Shown here piece after piece: positions 1-16,400 of a stretch of 64,000 nucleotides of DNA. The stretch lies in the NCBI RefSeq assembly GCF_041146795.1, contig NC_135182.1, positions 6,155,509 to 6,219,508 on the forward strand. The letters are read 5' to 3'. Every line of letters starts with the position of its first letter. The stretch's first letter is position 1. The notes under the pieces are model-generated. The model was not told the origin of the DNA, searched no databases, and saw nothing but the letters and a program-made list of their open reading frames with translations. Both the position numbers and the translations under genes were made by a program. Source of the DNA: Maylandia zebra. Taxonomy: Eukaryota > Chordata > Actinopteri > Cichliformes > Cichlidae.

Positions 1-995
1 GGGAACTGCATTACCAAGCTCAGCAAGCATTTATCGGGACTATTTATGGAGCAAGGCAAATACTGTGAGTGATATGAGGATTTGACTCCTCCACTGAACT
101 ACTAAAACCTGCATGGTGCTAATGTTCCCCCATAAAACAGGTCCAAACTGTCTTTTACTTCCCAAGCCATCAAACTTCTGAACACAAGCAACACACAGGT
201 TGCCTAACTGTTCTGGCCACAGTCATCCTTAAGATCCAAGAAGAAGAGTAAAGGTGTCTGTATACAGTGTGTGCTTTGTGTCTTATGTTGATGCAGTTAT
301 TTTTATGTGGTGTATACAAATCTCAGGTGACTCTGAAATCACAATGCAATCACATTTACCCATAAGGACAAGTAAATGCATTAGTTTTTTTGCCCAGTAA
401 TGTACTGACCACTGATATACTATGAAGCTATCCTAGTAAATGAAGAGAAACAAAAAAGTTTGGAATTCACGTGTTAAGCAACTGAAGGAACTGAAGTGTT
501 ATTATGCAAAACATCTCCATATTACTGTATGATATCACAACCCTATGTACGACAGGGATTAGGGATATTAGTCTAAGTTCAAAATGTGACGTGAGAATGT
601 CACGGAATATGTCAAATGAAATTATGCTGCCCCTCCTTGGGGGGTAAATGTGTAATAACAAAGCCAGAACGTATTGACCTGAGAGTGAAGTAACCATTCC
701 TTTAATGCTGCTTTGTTTAAACTATGTGAACCAATAAATGAACAAAAACTAGTGTTTCCACTGAGTCACACACCACATACTTTTGAAAAGACCCACACCA
801 CAGTGAAGAGAAGCCCCGTGTTTCATCAAAGTCTGCCAACATCCACAAAACAAATGTCCGTACGTGTGTGACGGAGCAAGTGGTTAATGAAAAAATAAAC
901 AAATCACCAGAGAGCAATGTTGTTTCCACTGGTTTTACGATTTAGGCCAACGAGATATAACAGCATGTATTTGTTCTGTCAGCGGTCTGTGTTAC
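1..995. other. CRYL1 intron 3, left edge of window
   Basis: This stretch follows the splice donor of CRYL1 exon 3 on the minus strand. I looked for the next CRYL1 exon, which should start with residues like those after the human EGAMHIQ segment, and did not see it. The short reading frames here have no recognisable similarity and no supporting splice signals. I see no clear mobile element either. Confidence 0.6.
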
Positions 996-3486
<2,491 letters not shown>

Positions 3487-4003
3487 GTCAGAAACGTTAT
3501 AATGTTTTGACACCAGCTAAAACTTAACTTACAAGCTTTCTGTTGCGCCGCCCACCTTGACAGTCACGCTGACCGTGGTGTACGGTGACCTAGAAGGACC
3601 AAAGAAGGCAAACGAGCGCACAAAGCTTGTTTTGCTTGAAATGAGCAATAAAGAAACCCACAAACTATTAATTGTAACTTTTTATAAATAATAAATACTA
3701 TGTATGTAATTATTTAAAAATAATTTTGAGAATATGAAGAAGAAATAAGTTGTAGCGTTGTAGTGTATCCTAGCAACGAACGAGCGCAACTTCAACCAAT
3801 TAGGTTGAGGCCAGACGATGATGGACGCGTGAAAAACCAATCAGAGGTTTGAAAAGGAAAACTGTCCCGCCCGTGCCGCGTTGAATTGTGGGACGAAATC
3901 CTAAAAGGACAACAAAATATTATCAGTTATCGCGCATAGAAAACTGTTTGTTTGCCACACATTGAGGATTATTTTCATACACTACCTTTCCGGAGAAACA
4001 GAA
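3487..4003. promoter_or_regulatory. Shared divergent promoter region of CRYL1 and IFT88
   Basis: The CRYL1 start codon (minus strand) and the IFT88 start codon (plus strand) are 517 bp apart. The interval has more CpG than the flanking introns. It contains CCAAT boxes at 3796-3800 and 3837-3841; the second continues as CCAATCAGA, a good NF-Y site. It also has an RFX-like X-box at 3765-3777, and no TATA box is obvious at a suitable place. The layout suggests a bidirectional promoter, with each 5' UTR inside this interval. Transcription start sites cannot be placed from sequence alone. Confidence 0.65.
3765..3777 (+). promoter_or_regulatory. Near-consensus RFX X-box
   Basis: The sequence GTATCCTAGCAAC fits the X-box rule RYYNYY-N1-RRNRAC with one mismatch. 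The right half AGCAAC is perfect. It lies about 230 bp upstream of the IFT88 start. RFX factors are the known activators of IFT genes, so the position is meaningful. Binding is inferred. Confidence 0.5.
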
Positions 4004-4378
4004 ATGGAACATGTGCATCTGGCTGTGGAGGAGGACGACCTTTATTCGGGTTACAATGATTATAATCCGACATTTGACTCGGAGGTAAGTTAACCGCTAA
4101 CCTAACACTATATTAGCACATTGTTTCTAAGCGTATAGAAAATCAACTTTGAAAAATTAATGTTGGTTATATGAGGTCGAGATAGTGGCATGGCGAAAGA
4201 CTAATTACTTCAAAGTTTTATTTCAAAATTGTTTGTGTAAAAAATGTCTGCTCTTCCGTCGGCCCACTATGTAAAAAATGAAGACTAATTGTTGACTAAT
4301 TTTAAGGAGCTGGAGAATGATGTGGGCTTCCAGCAAGCAGTGAGGACAAGTCATGGAAGAAGACCCCCGGTAAGTGCC

Positions 4379-4420
<42 letters not shown>

Positions 4421-7400
4421 TTTGTTTGTTTGTTTGTTTGTGCGCGCTTGTGTGAGTGAATGAGTAAGTAAGTGGGAGAGAGAGAGGGGTTTTCTGGAGG
4501 TGTATAAATCGTTTAACTACTAATATATCATGTCTTTAATTTTCTAGATGACTGCCAAGTTTCCTGGCACTCCCATTGGACCTCGATCTTTAGCTTCTTC
4601 TTTTGGCGTAAGTACAATGAAATAAAATGATCCTTTAAAAGTGAAACATTTTTGAATGAGCACAACAAATACAGATACCTCCTTCAAAGTGCAGTTCTTT
4701 GTTGAAAGTTGCTCAGATTAAATCAATGATCAGTGACAAGATGTGCAGCCAATGGTGATTGTTTCATTACTGTGAAGCATTTATGTGGAACGTTTTTTCA
4801 TATCTACATGTTAAAAAGACCTAAATTATTGTTATTGATTACAATATTAATACTTATTGTTTCACAAAGGCTCGGCTTCATATGGCCTCTTCAATGGGAC
4901 GACCCATGACTGGAGCTGTACAGGTGAGAAGTATTATTGAACAATCAAATGTGCAAATAAGGTCTTGCATAGTTTTGTTAATTATTTTTTTTATAATTAG
5001 TGTTTACTATATATGTATTTTTTGTTATTTTGCAAATGTACCAGGATGGGTCAGCCCGTCCAATGACTGCCGTCAAAGCAGCAGGTTACACCTCCTCCCT
5101 GAGTCGTGGTGAGTTTAAAGTTGTCTGTTTCATCTATTGTCTTTTGCGTGTCGATAATGATTTAAAAGTTATTATTGTATACTTCATGAATAGGTACAGT
5201 TGAGTGTTTCTAACGTAAAACAATAAAAATAAAAAAATTGCATTTTTTTGTTAATATAAACCTCTGTGCATTCCTGTAAGGACATATTTATAGATGCAAG
5301 TTCTGTGTCTTTCCCCTTGCAGTTATATAGTGATGAATTGGTATGATTTATATTTTCAGGCTCAGCCTTTGACCCTCTGGGCCAGTCCAGGGGTCCTGCA
5401 CCTGCACTCGAAGCAAAGAATGAAGATACGTAAGTTATCACTTTAGACTGCTTTGTTTCAGTGTGAAAATGCTATGCAGTACACTCACTCTGCAACTTCA
5501 TTAGGTATGCCTGTTCAACTGCTCTTTGATGCAAATATCTAATCTGCCAGTCTTATGTCAGCAACTCAGTAAATTTAGGCACATAAACATGGTCAAGATG
5601 ACCTGCTGAAGTTGAAACCGGGAAAGAAATGCGATTTAAATTACTTTGAACGGGGCATGACTGTTTGCTTGAAACAGCCTGGTTTAAGTTTGAGTGTTTA
5701 AAAAACTGCAGATCTGTTGGGAGTGGCAATTTTCTAGTTGAAATTGTCGTGCTGATGCTGCTTTGAGATGATAGGAAGGTAACAGACAACCACTCTTTAC
5801 AAGCAAGGTATGCAGAAGAGCATCGCTGAATGCACAGCACATCAAAACTTAAAGCAGATGGGCTACATCAGCAGAAGACCACGCCATGTGACCCTCCTGT
5901 TAGGTAGTACAGGAAGCTGAGGCTACAGTTTAGAGGGTCACTGAAACTAATAGAATAGATTAGAAGAACAGAAAGAAAGCGTCGCTTGTGAAATTCTGAT
6001 TGTAGGGTCACAATTTGGCATAAGGAACACAAAAACATTTCGCCATCCTTCTTCGCACCAGTGGTTCAGGCTGGGAGTGGTGGTGTAATGGTGTGGGGGA
6101 TATTTTCTTGGCACACCTTGGGCCTCTTATTACCAGCTATTATAAACTGACAAATGTTTCACTCTCATCATGTTCTTGCAGGCCTGAGGAGAAGATCAAA
6201 ATCTTGGAGAAGAAAGTGAATGACCTGATAGAGGAGAGCTGCATGGCACAGAGCATGGGAGCCTTACAAGTGGTCAGCCTTTCACTCTTTAACAAACTTT
6301 TTACTAATGTTGACTGTCTGGATTTAAAGAGAAGGCTCTCCAAGTGGGGCAGTTTGTCATAATTCATTTTTAACTGTGTCAGCTCTCTCACAGTAGTATA
6401 AAAATGTAAGCAGTATAAAAACTGCTTACATTTCTACCAGAGTAATACCTAAAACGGCTGTTAGGACAAAGTACTTGAAGTTTATCAACCTTCCCATTTC
6501 CAGTGGTTTTTCATACATGAGGAAAATTGGTCTAATATTTTACAGGCAATGTGTTATGTCACATAACAGCAGTGTGTGGTTTGCTGTGATTTCTGAAAAA
6601 TTAAAAGAGCTGTTTTTAAAAATATTGTTATTACAGGTAATTTTCATCTTGTGGAAGGCCAAGGCCTTTTTGGATGTCTAATGGGCAGGAAAAACTTGTT
6701 ACATCATTGCAGCAGAGTGTTTATTCATAATTACTTCTGATTATTACCCAGAAGTGGCTTACTTGCTGTGTGTGTTTGTGTGGGTGTGTGTCTGTGTCTA
6801 CAGGCCCTTGAAAAAGCCAAAGAGGCAGGGCGGAAGGAGAGAGCCCTGGTCAGACAGAGGGAACAGTCTGGCAGTGCAGACCATATAAATCTAGACCTCA
6901 CGTACTCTGTAAGTCAGGCTGCTGTATGCTTGTTCTACACTCTGCACTCATGAGTAATGATTTGCTTTCTAAAAGAACAGTCTGGTGTTGATTTTCTTTT
7001 GAAAAAACTACTTTTTAATGCCTGAAAAACCAAACCGATAAGTGATAAGTAAAAATAAGCAAGAGAGGGTTTTTTTTCAGTCAAAAATAAATCAAAGTTG
7101 TACTTTTCATTTAAAATGCTCCATATCCTCCTGGTCTACAATAACTGTAGAAATAAACCACAAGTGCTTACTCAGTAGTGTATGCAAAATCTGTTCTTAT
7201 TTATCTCATTCAGAGTAAATTATTATTATTGTTTCATATTAAAATATTAAAGTAAATCATCTCAGATGTTTGTGTTCATGGCTCAGCTATTTAGGAAGGA
7301 ACAGCTCGCGGAAGACAGATACAATTTAAAGTTTGTTTTTGAGAATCAATTTCTAACATCAGTTTTTAATTATTTTATTTAGAAATATTAAATGTTTCTC

Positions 7401-10400
7401 CCATTACAGGTTTTGCTCAACCTTGCCAACCAATACACAAACAATGAAATGTACCCAGAGGCCCTGAACAGCTACCAGATCATTGTGAAGAATAAAATGT
7501 TCAGTAACGCAGGTGAGCAGGCCGCTCAGCTTCACACTCACTGCTGGTGTACTTAGAATGTGGCAGCCCTTGTAAATACAATCATGTGAAAACGAAGTTT
7601 TATACACCGCATGAAAGCTTGTGGAATACCTTCAGCAGCAGCAACTTCAAGTAATATTTATCCCAATGACTTTATCAGTGTTTCCTGTTGTTGTTGAGGA
7701 ATATTGGCTCACTGTTCTTTACAACATTGCTTCAGTTCCTTCAGGGTTTCAGGCATTCATTTATCCACAGCTTTCTTAAGGACCTACCACAGGATTTAAA
7801 TCATGTTGAGGTCTGCACTCTGACTCGTTTATTGCAGCGTGTTGATTCTTTTCTTTTTTTAGTCATTCTGTTATAGATCTGCTTGTTTTCATGGGATCAT
7901 TGTCCTCCCCATGACCCAGTAACACCCACGCTTTGCAGGTGGCCTCACGTTTGACTCGACAATACTTTGGTATAAAGACGCGTACATGGATGTCTCAATG
8001 AGTGCAAATCTAAGCTATGCTCTTCTTGTAGAAACGTATATCGAAGCCATACTAGATCAATCATTTTCTAATTGTACTCTCATGAGCTTTAACATGATAA
8101 CTGAGGCCTGTAGACTCTGAGGTGTAGCTCTTGGTGTATTTTTGCAGTATCTTGGATTTTTACTGCTGGGAAAATTGTGGCATTGTGTTAAATAGTCCCA
8201 GATCACTGACACATAAGAAAAAAGTCATGTTTCATACATTGTAAATTCTTTGTTGTATCGCTTGTCTTGTGGTTTTTCCGTCAAACTATGCATGCTGCTG
8301 TTCCAGGCCGCCTGAAAGTCAACATGGCCAACATCTACTTTAAACAGAAGAACTATCCTAAAGCCATCAAGTTCTACCGAATGGCGCTGGATCAGATAAC
8401 AAATGCCCACAAAGAAATGAGGATCAAGATCATGCAGAATATCGGTGTAGTGTTTATCTGCATGGGCCAGTACACAGATGCCATTACGTCTTTCGAGCAC
8501 ATCATGAGCGAGAGTCCAAATATCAAGACAGGCTTCAACCTTATCCTGTGCTACTATGCTATCGGTGACAGAGAGAGGATGAAGAAGGCCTTTCAGAAGC
8601 TCATCTCTGTTCCTTTGGGCATTGATGATGAAGACAAATACATCCCTTCCAATGTGAGTGATATTTTATTACAGCATTTATTATTATTTCATTAATTAAG
8701 TCTAGTTCTGCCAACTCTTTCAGGAAGACACCAGCTCCAATATGGTCATTGAAGCCATTAAAAATGACAAACTTCACCAGATGGAGAGAGATCTGTAAGA
8801 AGATATTCACAACACAAACCCAACTCTGTCTTGCTCCATCAGTCCTCTGTGTTACTCCCCCCCCCCCCCCCCCCTTAATTCACCTGTTCCTCTGACTTCC
8901 TGTATGCTGTTCATAGAAAAACCCTGGCTGAGAAATACATCATGACAGCAGCCAAGCTCATTGCCCCAGCGATTGAGACTTTGTTTGCTACTGGATTTGA
9001 CTGGTTTGTTACTGCTGTCTTTTTCTTTGCATCTAAAGACTTTAATGTGAGCATGGTATGTTTGTTTGTCATTGAATAACTGAAAATTGTGACAGTGCCT
9101 AAGTGTTGTATAATTACAGTTCATTTACGATTACATAAATGTCCCAACTTCATTGCTTGAACGTTTAAAAAAAAAAAGCTCTAGTTTTAATTGTTTGAGT
9201 CTTCCAGTGGCTCTCGTTTCTTTAGTGGTGGTGTGAGGGACTTTCCAAAGTTCCTTTACTTGCCTAAACGTCTCTGCACACTAGTTTGATCACATTTTCT
9301 GAACATTTTTCTGGAGCAGACTGACAATAAACCTCAAGCTCTACTATTATTTCGACAATTTCTCTCCCTAATGCTTTCTTATTTAGGTTTTTAAATGAAC
9401 ATAATACATGTTGAATACTCGTAAAAGTACTCGACATGTGCATTGATGTGCACTAATGCACATTAGTATGTTGGAGAGGACCATTTCAATATTGAGAAAC
9501 ATAAGTCAAAATCAAACAATTGCTTAATTATTCTCCATTTATGCACCTGCTGTTTACAGTGATCAATCGAATGCTGGCATTTGACACGTGAAGATAGTGA
9601 ATGTATGTTTTCTTTTTCTTTTTTAAGGTGTGTCGACATGGTGAAGAGTTCTCAGTATGTCGAGCTTGCCAATGATTTAGAGATCAACAAAGCCATCACC
9701 TACCTCAGACAGAAGGACTTCAAACAGGTGAGAGTATCAGCAGCATTAAGGGTACTTCCTTCTTTTCTGGTCTGTGTATTTTACAACCACACCTTCCACT
9801 CTTAATAATTTGCTGCCAAACTAAATTTTAGACCATAATAAGACATCAAAATGAGGCTTTAGTAGCTTCCATCATATGTGGCTGTCATATAAATTGATAC
9901 CTTTGGTAATATTTGCCAAACCGAAAAAGTCGATGCGATTAAGTAAGGATCACACGCATTCAATTTATGGAAGTGTAATTCCCTTAAAACATGTGAAACC
10001 TGTTCTTCGTTATCCGTTTACATTAATTTGTGTTTCCATCTTTTTCTTTTCTTTTTATAACAATGTTGTAATACTGTTGCTCAGCACTATTCATACTTGT
10101 GCGTTTTCTCTTGTTGAGGCTGTTTGAACAGAGCTCAGTGTCCGACTGAGTATTTCATCTTCTCATTGTCTTTTTGCTTTTGTTTCCTCCCCATCTGCAT
10201 GCCTAAGGTTGAGGTATGTCTGCCTTTCATTCCCATGTCCACATTTAGATTGTACTGGGTTTGTCCCCCTTAACTTGTTGCTTCATAAGGACGTCTTTTA
10301 CCCAAATAATGCCACTGCAAGGAGACGTTTGTGAGGCAGTTATTGGTTTAGGCCCCACAGACTGCTCAGGAAAATCTTTGTCCTGAACGTATTCTTTGTT

Positions 10401-13400
10401 AATAATAATATCCAACTGAACAGTGGAGGACATGCAGCCATGTGTGGAGCTGCTTTGTGGCTAAGATTAAAGGACTCACTGTAGTAACTAACTATCTTGT
10501 AACCGCTGGTTTTACATCTGATGCATGCTGTGGTGCTTTTACAGTATTTACACACAGGAGTGTTGGTGATGTAACTGGTGGTCATCTGTGCAGCTGTAGC
10601 CAAGCTGGTGATTTGTGAAAATGCTAATCCTTACTCACTAATACAGTTGGGAAATTTTCCCCAGAATGTAACATACTCACAGAGACAGTCAGTTAGACAA
10701 AAAGGGGAAAGGGACTGACTTTAAACTTGCAAAGCATTATATTTACTTCACCAGAGCACAGCACACAGTGAAGGTGACGCATAAACAGATGTAAGGAATG
10801 AAGCAGAATTACAGCTTACCTTCAAATGTTCTTAGAAAAAAATGCCAAAATGTCCAAGTATCTTCACCATAAATGTGAAGATGCATATGTAATTTATCAG
10901 TGATTGGCTATTAATGGTTAATAATATTGTCGTTGATTCTTTGACTAACAATTCAGTAAATTTATGTGTCTTTTCTATGTTTCTTTGTGTGTTACATGCT
11001 GGGGAAATACGCTTGTACTTAAAATATCATTTATTACTGAGAATGCTGTACTGGAGGAGCTTTAGTACAGAGTGTTACCCTGATTGTAATGAGTTGTGTG
11101 TTTTCAGGCAGTGGAAACATTGAAGGCATTTGAGAAGAAGGACAGCAGAGTGAAGAGCGCTGCAGCCACTAACCTCTCTTTCCTCTATTTTCTGGTAAGA
11201 ATCTCTTGATTATAAAATAACATTAGACTGAAAAGTTCTGAAAATTTAAAACACTTAAAATCAGCAAAATATTTGGAGGTTTGCTGTTAAAGAAATGTAA
11301 TACTAAATGTTACTGTTGGGAGATGATTGAACAACCATATTCTCTTCTCTTGTAATTTCCCTAACAGGAGAAAGACTACGACCAGGCTGACCGATATGCC
11401 GACCTTGCTATGAATGCTGATCGTTACAACCCAGCAGCACTTATCAACAAGGGCAACACGGTGTTTGTCAAACAGGACTATGAAAAGGCTGCAGAGTTCT
11501 ACAAAGAAGCACTGAGGAATGATTCCTCGTGCACCGAAGGCCTTTACAACCTGGGTAAGTGCTCCTTAACTGCAGCTGTAATGCGGTAGTAGATAAGCAG
11601 GAGGTTTGATGTATTGCGCAACAACAATTGGACGTGCAAGAATCATTTGGGAATGAACAACAAGAGCTTGCTGCACTCTGAACTGTGGTCTGTTAATATT
11701 TGCTGCAAGCACTGGTTGAACTTTAAATTCAGACTCTTGACTGTTAGGAAAATATAGTGAGGCCATAAGTGCCCTGTCTAAATCTCTGTGTATCTTCATC
11801 CAGCATTCTGCTATGAGTATCAGAATATTGGCTGAGGCTACATTGAGAATAAGTGTGGACACAGCATGACCGACTCTATTGGAATGTGCACAAATACATA
11901 AATAACAAGAAGCACTTAGAGCACAAACCTCCCCCAGGGCAGCTCACTCTCTGCGAAGTATTTACTTTTAATTGTATTGTATTTTGTGTTTAAAGATTAT
12001 GTAGGAGTAGGTAATGGATAATTGGCATTGATTTATCAATACGTGGACACAAATAACCTTATTTTATTATATAATAATATACTACAGCATGTTTCTAACC
12101 AAGTAGGCAGCTCATTTTCTTTCTCTTGACAATACTTTCTTTAAAGATAGCATGCATTTTTGGGTCAATTTGAAAGAAAGGCAGATGCAAAATTGAGGTC
12201 AGAGGTCAAATGTGACATATTTGGATGCAAACTATAATGTGAGATTTAAAATTCCCATATACCATTTTATAAATGTTTTTAATACAAACAATTGCAGTAA
12301 GAAAAATAGTTTTAATTACCTCTATCTACTGTTATTACTTTAACCTTCAGATCAAGCTATTGACCTTAAAGGAGAGGTCAGAGGTCAAATGAGACATGAT
12401 ATTTGAAAGCTTCATGGGTACTTTCTGTTGACAGTACACACCACAGTTGTCAGAATCTTAGTTTCAGTTATCAGGCTAACATTAGTTAACATAACTTATC
12501 AGGCGTTTTGGTCTGTTTTCAGCCAATAAATCTTTAAGTTCACCTTGAAGACCTTGGTTGATGTTAACGAAATTTAAATGGTTTGTTAATATGACCCGAC
12601 TCTACACCTATACAAAGTTTTCTCAGAATTCATTTAAAACCTTTGGAGCTATCGTATTCACAGACACGGTAGCTCTTTAAACAACAGCATCCAAATTTTA
12701 AAGTCATCTTAAGTAAAAGGTATCGCTGGAATAAAACTACACCAACATGTGGTATATATGTGTGATTATTATTAACATAGAGGCACAGTTACGTGACTGA
12801 ATTTTCCCCTAAACCTTGTTCCAGGTCTGACTTATCAAAGACTGAATCGCCTAGAGGAGGCTCTGGACTGCTTCCTGAAGCTCCATGCCATTCTGAGGAA
12901 CAGTTCCCAAGTCATGTACCAGCTGGCCAGCCTGTATCCCACTGCTAACAAGTGCTATGTGGAGATGGTTTTATCAGCGGGCCAGTACAATCGCCCAATA
13001 TTAGCTATTTGTTCTTCTATTGTTATCGGCATTTGTAAGAGACAATCAATGAAAATTAGAGAAGTAAAGAAGACGTGAGAGAAATGCCATTACAAAGTGT
13101 CAAAGTCCATTGATGTTGCATAGTTTGTTCACCAGGGGGCACCATACGATGCCCCTGTTGCCAACAACATATTTAGAAAGACACAAACACAAAAACCAGC
13201 TGATCTGAGCAGAGTAAGGCAGCCTTTACTCCTAAACATAAATCTGTTTGGTTTCTTTGCTGTGTGTGAAAGAAAACATTTTTAGACGATATATTGGAAT
13301 ATCTGAGTTCTAAATCGCCAAATATCAGTATATAGTCTGATATAGTCTTAAAAATACTGTGTCAGACAGGCTCTAGTGATCGTTTGTATGTCACACAGAT

Positions 13401-16400
13401 GATCTGTTTTTACTCGTATGTACTTTAGGGTTTGTTGGAATGTGTTCATTCAGGGATTCGAGCCTGTTTGTCCATATATCATCACATGAGCATCTATTAG
13501 TTCTTAACACTTTGATCCCAGCTATGAGCTTCTAGAAAATCCCGAACAAGCAATCGAGTGGCTAATGCAGGTCATCAGTGTAACTCCCACAGACGCCCAG
13601 GCACTGGCTAAGCTGGGAGAACTGCATGATGGCGAGGGGGACAAATCCCAGGCTTTCCAGTACTATTATGAGGTACCAGAAGCTTAATTTCATGGCGGGG
13701 GGTTTTCTCTCTAAATTACACTGTACAGAAGTTAACAGTATATTTTTTGTCTGTGGACCCATTGTAAAAAACAGCAATTTGTACAATGAAAAAATTGTTT
13801 GTTTTTTTTGTCACTTTTTTGCTCATCTGTTAGTTAATTATGTTAGAGTAGTATGAATGACCATGATGGAGATATTTAGCAGTACAAAAGGCTGTAAAAC
13901 TTCTCAAAGTGCAGATAAAAGTAAAAGATTTATGCCCTTCTTCACATTATCTAAACACAGGCCGGATTGGACCCTCTGCTGTCCTGATCCTGGCCCCCAG
14001 CCCCTACTTTTGACACCACTACTTTAAGCTAACTAATGTTGTTACATTGTTGCTGTCCAGTCCTTTAGGTACTTTCCCTCCAACATCCATGTGATTGAGT
14101 GGCTCGGAGCTTACTACATTGAGACACAGTTCTGTGAGAAAGCCATTCAGTACTTTGAAAGAGCCACGCTAATACAGTAAGTAACTACTATTTAGATTAT
14201 TTTAAACAGATAGCACGGATGGGTTGGTAAAAAATTGTAAGTTCACACTCTAAGGTTTTTATGGAAGCCCTTTAAATGAGTTTCAAACTTAAATGAATGT
14301 GAAAGCCTCTCGTTTTATATGGAACTGTTGCAGAAAAAATTAGTGAAGTTGTTTCACATTCTCTAATCTTGAGGCACATAGTTCCACCTTTTTTGTTACG
14401 TGGTATCAATTATTAAAATATATTAACTATTTCAGTGTGGTACTGGCATACTGATATGCCAGTACCACGAGAAGAAATGAAATGATTTAAGTCAGGTGTT
14501 GGTTTGTGTGTTTATATTGATCAGATGTGTTTCTGCTCCTCAGACCAACTCAGGTAAAGTGGCAGCTAATGGTGGCAAGCTGCTACAGACGAAGTGGTGA
14601 GAAAAACACGTTTCGCCTCAGCTTGCATGGCAATAAAACAACAAAGCAAAGTTGCAATGTGAGCTAGCAGAGTTCATTTCATTTTTTTGTTCTTCTTCTT
14701 TTCCTCTTTCACAGGAAACTCCCAGAAAGCACTGGAAACTTATAAAGAAATCCACCGAAAGTTTCCAGAAAATGTGGAATGTAATTGATCCAGCTTGTTA
14801 CGCAGTTTTCAACGGAACTCTTGACCAGCAACAGATGGTGCCCTGATCAGAGTGTAAAATTAAAGAGTGTGTGTGTGTGTTGTTTGGTGCAGGCTTGCGT
14901 TTCCTGGTGCGGCTGTGCACAGATATGCAATTGAAGGAAGCCCAAGACTACGCCACCAAACTGAAGAAGGTAGAGAAGATGAAGGAAATCAGAGAGCAGG
15001 TATTCTGTCAGACATTTCTGAGTAAATAAACTAATGATCTGTTTGGCAGATCTCAATTCTACATTTAATAAAAAAAAGACTTGAAAATAATTTGCAGAAA
15101 CCCCCCCACAAAAAGTTCACTAACAAAGATAGAAATAAAATGGAATTGATTTTTAATAATGGTGACACACACACATATTTATAACATATAGATCCATCGA
15201 GGCTGGGGTCTATCACACCAGGCAAGACCCCAGGTGCAGGCTGTGTAAAGATGCCCCTGAGACAATCCAGCACATAACAGCAGGGTGGAAGATGCTAGCA
15301 GGCAGGGCATACATGGAACGCCATAACCAAGTGGCCGGCATAGTATACAGAAACATCTGTGCCAAGTATGCCCCCTCAGGGTGGTGGAGAATGACTGAGC
15401 TAAGATCCTGTGGGACATAGTGGTGGTAGACAAGAAGAAGAAGACAGCCGTAGTGATAGATGTAGCTATACAGATTGACAACAACATCAGGAAGAAGGAA
15501 CATGAGAAGCTGGAGAAGTACCAAGGGCTCATAATAAGTGGTCCGAGTGGTAATCGGAGCGCTCGGTGCAGTGACCCCCAAGGTAGGCTCCAGCAGATCC
15601 CAGGAACAACATCCGAGATCTATTTGCATGAATTAAACTCCACACACTCCACTTTGTTTTGTATAAGTGGGTCCATCTGATGCATGTTAACATGCTGCCT
15701 GATGAATTACTTGCGTATTTTGCAGTTGTACATTAGAGACCTTTCGGGCACTTTCATCAATCATCTTTTCATCACTTTTTTTAACAGAACCCTGACGTCT
15801 GTTCCTGGATGAGCGCTCGCTGATTTAAAACACGCGCGTTTCCTTTAGATGCAACGTTGGACCGTGGTCACTGCAACTCTGCAGCTGCATGAAAAACAGC
15901 TGTTTTTCGTCTCTATTTATTTTCCATGAATCAAACAGATGCTGTACAGCTGTTTAACACCTGGCTGATAGTAATCTCGGGTCTTTTTCAAAACAGCTTT
16001 AGTGTTTGGAGAGCTGTTCTCAGGTCTGATGCCAGAGCAGTTTGAGTTGTTCAGTGTCACATGAAACGTCAGAATGAATTAGAAAAGTGGTCAGTGGTTT
16101 GAATATAAGCAGCCAAAGGGATCAATCTCATTTTCTGTGATGGTTAGCATAAAGCCTGTGTTTTCTTTCCCAATCTAAACCTAGATTAACTCAAGACCCA
16201 AGTCATGGAACCACATTACATAGGCCAACAATGTTGCTTGTTTCTAATTGGATCTTATCCCACTGCTTGCATATGATCAATAGAATATCCTGGTTTACTT
16301 ATGCTGTATTAATATTGTTCTTAATTTCTGGGTTTAAGCGCACTGCTGATGATGAAGATTACAAATAACACAGAATGGGACCTTTCGCACATTTGTCTGT

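Noticed and set aside
13975..14030. Possible hAT end in IFT88 intron 17
   Set aside because: GGCCCCCAG...TTTTGACACCA recalls the right end of the hAT family at 24479, but no left end or duplication was found, so it was not called.
15213..15629. 138-codon minus-strand frame
   Set aside because: It is the shadow of the LINE 3' fragment, whose plus-strand translation shows family motifs.
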